Shown here one piece after another: positions 24,814 to 31,894 of a stretch of DNA of 64,000 nucleotides (position 1 is the first letter of the stretch; each line of letters opens with the position of its first letter). The notes beneath the pieces are model-generated. The model searched no databases. It saw only the letters and a program-made list of their open reading frames with translations, and was not told the origin of the DNA. The position numbers were made by a program, and so were the translations under genes. The DNA is from Parapedobacter soli (GTDB taxonomy: Bacteria; Bacteroidota; Bacteroidia; Sphingobacteriales; Sphingobacteriaceae). The stretch covers positions 26,706-90,705 of the forward strand of contig NZ_JAMXAY010000016.1 in the NCBI RefSeq assembly GCF_025460835.1. Direction: 5' to 3'.

Positions 24814-27377
24814 TTTCTATCGTTTTTGCCGTCGACTAACAACCGTTGCCGGATAGCATGGGGCAACTCATCCGGGGCTTCCACATACCGGATATGGCTG
24901 TTAAGCTTTTCGGCGAGCTTTGCGTGCCCCTCATGTTGGCCAAAGTTTTTCCCGGCTAGCGAAATCTGTTTCGCGTGTGTAGAGAACACTGTTGTCCCCG
25001 AATGGTTCATTACAGATACATTGGGCGACAGCGCCGTGTCTAATTGCGCTTGGATATCCCAATCGCCCAGGGAAACTGTCACCACGCCATCGCGGTATAC
25101 TTCTTCTGCCGATTCGATCGCCGCTGCGGGGCCAATCTGGAAAACGGCGAGGAAGCGTGTGGTACGGGTTTTGGAACGATTGATTGCTTTAAGGTGCCAC
25201 TGTTCGTCATCGTAACGCTTCAACTCCCCCGACTCATTGCGGCTACCCCGCCAATTTTCTGCCCGCACTTCAAATGTGTCGGCCAAGCTCCACGATACGG
25301 CATCAGGGGTCCACAGTTTACCTACTCCGTTAAACCCATCGAAGTGGGATGAAAAGCGGTTGCTCGTAGTATCGATATGGATTCTGGCCATACTGTGGAG
25401 CAGCCAAGACCAACTAGCCGGATGGTCGGATTCCAACTCATCGTATACCACTATGATATCCGGTTTAAGCAAGAGCAGATGCCGGTAAAATTTCTTCACC
25501 CCGTGGTCTTCATTGGTTTCGTTGCTACTGTACGCGGCAGACGCGTCCCCCATCACGTAGGCCATGTCTTCACCTTGCAGGAACCGGGGTATCCAGCCAT
25601 AGGCTTCTACACTGTATGGCTGGCCGGCACCGTCAATCAGCACGCTGTTATTACTTTTTGTGTGCTGGTACCATCCTGTACGGTGTGGGTCTTTCATCGT
25701 TACTTTATAGCCGGTACGGAAGAAAGCACGCTTTCCGCCGTATAAGATATTAAACGAGTTTTGGTCGGAAAGGAAATGCCCATACGACCCGAAGGGGCTC
25801 GAACGCATGGCCACCATGAGGTTTTCATCGGTATTGGCCGGATTGGAATGTAGTGCTGCTAAGCCGATTTCCCGGAAAACCTTCCCCATTTCCATGTCGT
25901 TTTCCGTAGCCAAATCTGCCGTATCCGTCTCTTCGGTCCGGGAAAGCCTGATCCATCTCAAGGACTTATCAGCAGAGATATCAGGGTTTTCGTATTGCCG
26001 GCACCTTTTCACATATTCGGCGGCCCTGGGGTCGCGCGTCAGCCTTGCAAGTATATCGGCATAGGCAATATAGGCTACCCCGGGTGAAAATACCTCTTCC
26101 GTGTTATCTCCAAACCCGTCTGCGGAAGACCCGGGCGGCACATGGTATAAAAGCCAGTCGATAGTGTTCGTATACCACGGATGCGTGCTAATAAAATCAA
26201 ATCCGGTATACTGTTTGATTGTGAGCGGGATGTCGATGAGTGTCGCCATATTCATCCGGAAATAGGAGGCCCCCTCAATCCAGCCGCCATCCACCCCCCC
26301 CAATATGGGTGCACGGGCGAGGAACAATTCATAGGCATATGCCAGCCATTGGGCGGCCTCGGGCACCTTTCCATATACGGCTATCCCGGTTTGGAAGAAA
26401 TAATGCAGTATGTGCTGCCACACGTGGCCGCTCAATATTTTTGCTTCCACATCGTTCCGCCAGCTTATATAAAAACCGGTGGCCCGCTCAACGATCGGCC
26501 CGACCAGTGCGACGCGGTCTGCACTGTCGAGAGACGTATGGAAGGTATCATATACGGTAGCGAGCGCCAGCATACAGCGTGCATCACTGAAATCACTTAT
26601 CTTGGATACCCCTTGTGTATCCCATGTCGCAACTTCCCTGGCAATGCGTATGGCGTGGAGCCGATACCGGCTGTCGCCGGTAAGGAGGTATGCCTGGCAG
26701 AGCGGCATTGTGGTTCCATAGGCAAAGTCACCCAACCTCTTACTAGCATCCTGCTCTAGCTTACGGTTTTGCTCCGCATCGTTGAGCCGGTTTTTTGGCA
26801 AGCCTTCACGCTCCGTCATGATCGGTTGTTTAAGGGCCTTTTCCGCTTCGCGGATGATGGCCTCCGCATCACCATTGGCAACGAGCGTCCTGATACGTGG
26901 TATATCCGCCGCCCCATCGGCGAGTAGCCGCGGGTGGTCTGGAGGTATGCCTTTGAAGAACCGGTCAATGGGTGGAGATACCAACGGGATTGCCTCCGGT
27001 GTAATTTGGAAAGTCTGCAAAGCAGACCAGGTTTTGCCGGACACCCGATATTGCCAATACCATTGTCCATCCGAAAGGCGTTGATGTGGATTGAACATTG
27101 CCCATGGAATTTGTTCCCGGTATATCGTATGTCCTCTAAATAGTGAATCTTGCGACAAGCGGACGTCATAATACGTCGTCTTTTCTTTTTCTGCCGGCCA
27201 GCGGAGGACAGGCACATTGAACTGCGCTGCAATACCTGCGGTCGGCTGGGCCACTGCGAGATACCGTGAATATACCGTGCCGGGATAGGGTGGCGGCGTG
27301 GTGTGTGGTGTGCTGCATTGCATAACAACAGCCGCGGCTATACCCAAGACAAAACAAGTTGGCTGCTTACGTACCAT
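24810..27377 (-). CDS. Heparinase II/III-like polysaccharide lyase, DUF4962 type, lipoprotein
   Basis: An 855-residue lipoprotein (VVMQC, Cys21). After an N-terminal beta-sandwich (about 45-130) comes an alpha/alpha-toroid (about 150-470) with 'GHVWQHILHYFFQTG' and 'GGWIEGASYFRMN', then a beta-rich heparinase II/III region (about 510-800) that begins 'SDQNSFNILYGGKRAFFRTGY'. I recognise the architecture as DUF4962 plus Hepar_II_III. Lyases of this fold cleave uronic-acid-linked polysaccharides by beta-elimination (families PL12, 15, 17, 21, 33, 37 and others); the exact family cannot be set by eye. It overlaps both neighbours by a few bases. Inferred product: unsaturated oligosaccharides for the adjacent GH105. 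Confidence 0.85.
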   Translation of the reverse strand: MVRKQPTCFVLGIAAAVVMQCSTPHTTPPPYPGTVYSRYLAVAQPTAGIAAQFNVPVLRWPAEKEKTTYYDVRLSQDSLFRGHTIYREQIPWAMFNPHQRLSDGQWYWQYRVSGKTWSALQTFQITPEAIPLVSPPIDRFFKGIPPDHPRLLADGAADIPRIRTLVANGDAEAIIREAEKALKQPIMTEREGLPKNRLNDAEQNRKLEQDASKRLGDFAYGTTMPLCQAYLLTGDSRYRLHAIRIAREVATWDTQGVSKISDFSDARCMLALATVYDTFHTSLDSADRVALVGPIVERATGFYISWRNDVEAKILSGHVWQHILHYFFQTGIAVYGKVPEAAQWLAYAYELFLARAPILGGVDGGWIEGASYFRMNMATLIDIPLTIKQYTGFDFISTHPWYTNTIDWLLYHVPPGSSADGFGDNTEEVFSPGVAYIAYADILARLTRDPRAAEYVKRCRQYENPDISADKSLRWIRLSRTEETDTADLATENDMEMGKVFREIGLAALHSNPANTDENLMVAMRSSPFGSYGHFLSDQNSFNILYGGKRAFFRTGYKVTMKDPHRTGWYQHTKSNNSVLIDGAGQPYSVEAYGWIPRFLQGEDMAYVMGDASAAYSSNETNEDHGVKKFYRHLLLLKPDIIVVYDELESDHPASWSWLLHSMARIHIDTTSNRFSSHFDGFNGVGKLWTPDAVSWSLADTFEVRAENWRGSRNESGELKRYDDEQWHLKAINRSKTRTTRFLAVFQIGPAAAIESAEEVYRDGVVTVSLGDWDIQAQLDTALSPNVSVMNHSGTTVFSTHAKQISLAGKNFGQHEGHAKLAEKLNSHIRYVEAPDELPHAIRQRLLVDGKNDRK

Positions 27378-29148
27378 GCTGTGTACGGTTTTGGTGGACC
27401 AGGCTCCAAACCCTGAAATTCCGGTATCGGAAATGGGACCATTGCATCTGTCGGAAGCCTATCTTGCCTCCACCGAGTGCCGGCCCCCCGGTAGTTCCCG
27501 CATCTGTCCAATCAATGATTTTCCGGTCATCGATAAAGAAGTAAATACGGCTTTGGTCTTTCACCAGCTTTATCCGGTGAACAGCGGGGGACTGCTTTGG
27601 AATACCTTCAGCTCCCGTTTGTACCAATGCGAAGCCACTGTTCTTACGGAGATGGGCGAACTCCCGTGCAGGGTTCTTGGGATTATTGGCGTAGTAAGAT
27701 ATGTGGTAGCTGTTAATCTGATCTTTTGTATAGTACTTGAACGTACCTTCGCGGGGAGGGAGGCTGGAGTCGAACAGGTCCTCGCCCGCTCTTCCGGCAG
27801 CGGCAAAGAATGCAATCAATAAGCCGGCTTCGCGGTAGAGGTTTTGTACCTCCCATTCGGCGATAAAACTGTCGGGGAATGTCTTAGGGCACCACAGTAC
27901 ATGGTGCCATTGCTGCTGCTCGGCATACATTTCCATCCAGTCATTTTTGAAGCTCAGTTTACCCGGTCCTTCCATCACCCATCCACGCACATCGGTGGTG
28001 TCTGCCAGCTTATTCTCATAAAGCAGTACTCCTTTTCCGTATGTCTCCCGGAGCTCCGGCCCGTCAAGCAGCCGAAGGATTTCACATCCCGCCAGCAAGA
28101 ACGCACCGGTTCCGTACGACTCCCAGTTTTCTTCCGAAAAAGCCTTGGGCTCGATGCCGGGTGGCTGTACAAAGCCCAGCCGGCCTTCTGCATTGACGTG
28201 GCTGCTTAGCCCGGCCCAAGCCTTCTTGACGACGGGTAGATAGGTGTCCGCGTCGAGTAAGCCGGTACGGACCCCCCAAGCAAAGGCATAGCAGAAAAGT
28301 GCCGTGCTACTGCATTCCGGTTCGGGGAAAGCATCGTAATCGAGCAGACTAGCCCGCCAAAGCCCGTCGGCCCCCTGACACGCACGGATGGATGCGGCCA
28401 TCTCTACAAATTGCTTTTCGAACCGGGGGCGGCCTTTAAAATCGGTGGGCAATTCGCTACAGATGCGCGCAATAGCCGCTAACACCCATCCATTGCCGCG
28501 GCTCCAGAACACTTTCGCACCATTGGGGCTTCTGGCATCCAAGAATCGGTCATCGCGGTAAAAGAGGTTCTCCGGTTGGGCATAGAGGTATTCCGATGTT
28601 TTCCTCCAGTGTTCGGTTAGGTAATCGAGGTATTTCTCATCCCCCGTCAACCGGTAGTATTTCGCAAATGCGGGGGGTGCCATGAATAGTGCATCGCACC
28701 ACGACCACCATTCCCTACGGTAGGGGTTGTCGATAAAGCGCACATCGGCTTTAGGCCGCCGGCCTACATGGGCATCCAACACCCATTTGCTATACAACAT
28801 GCGTTGGCTGTCTGGTTCGAGCTGGAATAAATCCAGATATGTCTGTACAACCATCAAACGGTCCGCATCATATATGTCTGGCATTCCTTGCCAATCATGC
28901 GTCGACGCCATATTGCACAGGTAACGGTAGTAGCGTGAGTCGCGGGTAGTTTCATAAAGTGCCGTTAAGCCGGCGTACCAAGTCCCTTCGTGCCAGTCAA
29001 GAACCGGATATTTGCTTGGCTGTTGCATCTGCCATTGTGCTGACTTATTCATCAAATGGAGTATATCACGTTTCTGCCAAGCCCCCTGTGCGCTAACGGT
29101 GCACGGGGTAATAATTAAAAACAATAAAACAATAGTCAATCTAATCAT
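27367..29148 (-). CDS. GH105 unsaturated uronyl hydrolase fused to a DUF1961 domain
   Basis: A 593-residue exported protein (signal 1-20, ending VSAQ). The first part, about 25-375, is a GH105 alpha/alpha-barrel of the YteR/YesR kind with 'VLDWHEGTWYAG' (49-60), 'WWSWCDALFMAPPA' holding the likely catalytic Asp152, and 'WSRGNGWVLAAIAR'. GH105 removes the 4,5-unsaturated uronic acid left by polysaccharide lyases. The second part, about 385-585, is a concanavalin-like DUF1961 domain ('FIAEWEVQNLYREAGLLIAFF', here shortened, and 'HFRYRNFRVW'), whose role is unknown. A fusion of these two is unusual in my knowledge. The gene overlaps its downstream neighbour by 11 bases and its upstream neighbour by 4. 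Confidence 0.87.
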   Translation of the reverse strand: MIRLTIVLLFLIITPCTVSAQGAWQKRDILHLMNKSAQWQMQQPSKYPVLDWHEGTWYAGLTALYETTRDSRYYRYLCNMASTHDWQGMPDIYDADRLMVVQTYLDLFQLEPDSQRMLYSKWVLDAHVGRRPKADVRFIDNPYRREWWSWCDALFMAPPAFAKYYRLTGDEKYLDYLTEHWRKTSEYLYAQPENLFYRDDRFLDARSPNGAKVFWSRGNGWVLAAIARICSELPTDFKGRPRFEKQFVEMAASIRACQGADGLWRASLLDYDAFPEPECSSTALFCYAFAWGVRTGLLDADTYLPVVKKAWAGLSSHVNAEGRLGFVQPPGIEPKAFSEENWESYGTGAFLLAGCEILRLLDGPELRETYGKGVLLYENKLADTTDVRGWVMEGPGKLSFKNDWMEMYAEQQQWHHVLWCPKTFPDSFIAEWEVQNLYREAGLLIAFFAAAGRAGEDLFDSSLPPREGTFKYYTKDQINSYHISYYANNPKNPAREFAHLRKNSGFALVQTGAEGIPKQSPAVHRIKLVKDQSRIYFFIDDRKIIDWTDAGTTGGPALGGGKIGFRQMQWSHFRYRNFRVWSLVHQNRTQHGT

Positions 29149-30536
29149 GATATTAACGCATTGATATCAGCAATGAACACTTGTCTCTGCCCTCCCGGTG
29201 CGCCATTGAAGCAGACTTGAGTATAGTTTCTACTCCAAGCCGGGTGGGGGTCCAACTTGTGGTGGCTGCCACCCGTTATCCTATCTTCGGGCAAATATTG
29301 GTTGCTACCACCACCTACATCGGTCGGCATGGTACAGACGGTAACCTCCTTATCGTATTTCAAATCAATCAACCGGATTGGTATTTCCCCGCTCTCGGGG
29401 ACCACATATGTTTGCTTAGGGTAAGCGTCGGTAAGCAGGTACCGCGAGTCCGGGTGCATCGTTGGATGGCCACTGCCGAGGTGTTTCTCGGAGAGCACTG
29501 TAAATTGATTGCCCCGGTAGTCAAAAGAACAAAACAGCATATCAGTATAACCCAGCCACGTAGGTATGCAGTTCATAATCACCCGCTCTCCGTCGGGATG
29601 CCAGTTGGGGTGATTTCCCGACCCGCCCAACCGCGCACGCTGGTTCCACTTTTCGGCGGTCAGGCATTGGGTTAGTGCCTGCCCATCTGCATCCAACGTA
29701 AATAATGAAGCGTTGCGGCCCTTGCTATCGACTTGTGCACGGAATACCTGTAGTATCCGGGTGCCCTGTCTATTGAACTTGGAATGGAAGAGGTACCCGA
29801 TACTATCGCGGTACCGTTTACGGTCACTTTCTGCCACCGCATCAAAAAACTGGTCTATCGTTACCAGCAGTGTCGTCTTGTCTCTTTCCAAATCTGTTTT
29901 CCACAATCCCTCATGAACCCTATCTTCCGGCATGAACGGTTTGGGCTTACCGGGCGGCGGGTCGGGTACGCCATACCCATATTGATGGATATTCATATTG
30001 AGCAGGTTTGGGCTTACAACGGATCTGCCATCCGGCGACACATCATACTTGGCGCCGGAAAAGGCAATGGCCTCACCCGAGTTGACGTCGATACGTACAC
30101 ACACGGGTTTCCCATTGATGATGTCATTAGTATAGAGGTACCGGTCAGCAACATGATTCCATTGCACATTTGCCCCGACCTGGAAAGACCATGCCTTGGT
30201 TCTGTACACTGTGCGGATTGCTTGGTTTTCCAGATCGACCACGCAAATTTCTGCGATATCACCCCAGACTGGTTTCCGTTGCTGATAGGGTAATTTCGTC
30301 AACGCCAAATACCGCCCCGAGGGGCTCCAAGGGCATATGTCATAAAATGTATGCAGGTAATATCCATCGTTTGGCGTTACCTGGATTATCGGTGCGGCCG
30401 TTTCACCCTTTCTGAACGGGCGGAAATCAAATGATTTCCAGCCCTCTTCTATCGTTCGGAATGCCCAAAGGCTGGGCGCCACCATTAAAGCGGTGAACCC
30501 GGCGGTTGTCTTATATAAAAATTCTTTTCTGTTCAT
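29145..30536 (-). CDS. Beta-propeller protein, PL22/oligogalacturonate-lyase-like
   Basis: A 463-residue protein with a membrane-targeting N-terminus (NRKEFLYKTTAGF then a hydrophobic run), possibly Tat-like though it lacks a full RR. The rest is made of WD40/TolB-type blades: 'CPWSPSGRYLALTK', 'YDVSPDGRSVVS', 'HPNWHPDGERVIM', 'HPTMHPDSRYLLTD' and 'DPHPAWSRNYTQVCF'. His-rich strand ends of this kind bind the metal in oligogalacturonate lyase (PL22), and ulvan lyases PL24/PL25 are also propellers. It sits between a sulfatase and GH105 with 4-base overlaps on both sides. Inferred role: second lyase acting on short uronic oligosaccharides. A non-enzymatic propeller is the alternative. Confidence 0.72.
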   Translation of the reverse strand: MNRKEFLYKTTAGFTALMVAPSLWAFRTIEEGWKSFDFRPFRKGETAAPIIQVTPNDGYYLHTFYDICPWSPSGRYLALTKLPYQQRKPVWGDIAEICVVDLENQAIRTVYRTKAWSFQVGANVQWNHVADRYLYTNDIINGKPVCVRIDVNSGEAIAFSGAKYDVSPDGRSVVSPNLLNMNIHQYGYGVPDPPPGKPKPFMPEDRVHEGLWKTDLERDKTTLLVTIDQFFDAVAESDRKRYRDSIGYLFHSKFNRQGTRILQVFRAQVDSKGRNASLFTLDADGQALTQCLTAEKWNQRARLGGSGNHPNWHPDGERVIMNCIPTWLGYTDMLFCSFDYRGNQFTVLSEKHLGSGHPTMHPDSRYLLTDAYPKQTYVVPESGEIPIRLIDLKYDKEVTVCTMPTDVGGGSNQYLPEDRITGGSHHKLDPHPAWSRNYTQVCFNGAPGGQRQVFIADINALIS

Positions 30537-31885
30537 TTGGTGAATAAATCTGTCTCGGTTGCCCGCATTTCATTTGAAAAGGGGTCTTGTTGTTCTTCCA
30601 TCCACACGGCCAGGGCCCGGTACATGGTTACTATCGTTTCACGGAGTTTTTTGTCGTCGGCAAGGTTGGTTAACTCGTAAGGGTCCTCCAGTAGGTCATA
30701 TAACTCAAGTGCAGGCCGATACCGGTAGTTATTCGCCCGGGCTACGCCAGCGTCCCCACTTAACACCCATGAGTCCAGCACCATCCTAGCGTCGATTATG
30801 GCGCGCTCATCCGGCTCATCCATCGCCTTCAACGAAAAGCGATTGCCTTGCCGGAGGTTCACAATCAACTTATGGCGTCTGCCCACAATTGTCCGTATGG
30901 GGTATTCATTTGCTCCCTGCACACCCAGATTGGTATAACAGCCATACACATTGTCATTTACTGCAACCTCCTGCTGCTTCAGGATCGGCACAATACTTCT
31001 GCCGTCGAGCGTGTCGGGGAAACCGGCACCTGCCATCTCCATTAGGGTGGGAAGGATATCGACCATGCTCACAAGCGCATCGGACGTGGTGCCCGGCGCT
31101 ACGACCCCTGGCCATTTAACGATTAGGGGGATACGTATCCCCTGTTCGTAAAGCGTCCATTTAGCGAACGGGAACGCTGGGCCATGATCACTTAGATACA
31201 ACTGAATACTATTCTTGCCAAACCCGTAATGTTCCAGCCAATAAAGTATTGAACCTATTTCCTGATCGGCCAAGGCCACATGGTCGTAATAAGCAGCGGT
31301 GTACTGTGCTGTTTCGGGTGTCTGTGGCATCCATCGTTTGGCAGCCACGTTACCATGGCCGCCTTTGAGGTTAAAGTAGGGTTGGTGTGGCGCGTTGAGC
31401 GATACAACGAGGCAGAACGGCTGTTCATGCCTACGGCTCAGGTAGCCCGGCACTTCATGGCGTTCCATATAAACAAATGGGAAGGCTGCCTCGGGCTTAA
31501 CGTGGACCTTTCCCGCAAGTATCACTTCATAACCCGCAGCTGAAAAATAATGTGGTAACGACCGGATATCAGGGTGTACCGACCCGTGGTTACGGTCGCA
31601 TCCGTTACGGTGCGGATACAAACCCGTAAACAGTGCCGACCGAGAAGGTGCACATACCGATACCGGTGTATATGCGCGGGTAAATACCATCCCCTCACGA
31701 GCCAGCTGGTCGATAACCGGTGTTGGTACAACCTCGTTTCCATAACATCCGGCATCTTCCTGTCCGTGGTCGTCCGAAAGGAAGATGACGATATTTGGCT
31801 TTTGTTGAGCATGTGCCCCGAGGGGAAATGCCAGTAGCAAACCAAGTAGCACCCCTACTATATGACAACCCTTTGGTACAATCAT
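30533..31885 (-). CDS. Sulfatase (formylglycine type) 6, short SGSH-like form
   Basis: A 450-residue S1 sulfatase with a signal peptide ending AHAQ. Motifs: 'LSDDHGQEDAGCYG' (36-49), C-A-P-S-R at 78-82 (Cys78), 'AGKVHVKPEAAFPF' in place of GKWHxG, and 'YLSDHGPAFPFAKWTLYEQG', here shortened in meaning to a second metal site. The pattern is close to the heparan N-sulfatase-like branch, as in sulfatase 5, but the protein is about 70 residues shorter and not lipid-anchored. It overlaps the propeller gene by 4 bases and follows GH92 by 9. It is separated from the other five sulfatase genes by the lyase genes. Confidence 0.92.
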   Translation of the reverse strand: MIVPKGCHIVGVLLGLLLAFPLGAHAQQKPNIVIFLSDDHGQEDAGCYGNEVVPTPVIDQLAREGMVFTRAYTPVSVCAPSRSALFTGLYPHRNGCDRNHGSVHPDIRSLPHYFSAAGYEVILAGKVHVKPEAAFPFVYMERHEVPGYLSRRHEQPFCLVVSLNAPHQPYFNLKGGHGNVAAKRWMPQTPETAQYTAAYYDHVALADQEIGSILYWLEHYGFGKNSIQLYLSDHGPAFPFAKWTLYEQGIRIPLIVKWPGVVAPGTTSDALVSMVDILPTLMEMAGAGFPDTLDGRSIVPILKQQEVAVNDNVYGCYTNLGVQGANEYPIRTIVGRRHKLIVNLRQGNRFSLKAMDEPDERAIIDARMVLDSWVLSGDAGVARANNYRYRPALELYDLLEDPYELTNLADDKKLRETIVTMYRALAVWMEEQQDPFSNEMRATETDLFTK

Positions 31886-31894
31886 CCTAATCCA

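Noticed and set aside
26181..26759. 192-codon open frame on the plus strand
   Set aside because: It lies antisense to the heparinase II/III-like gene and has the composition expected of a shadow frame in a GC-balanced gene.
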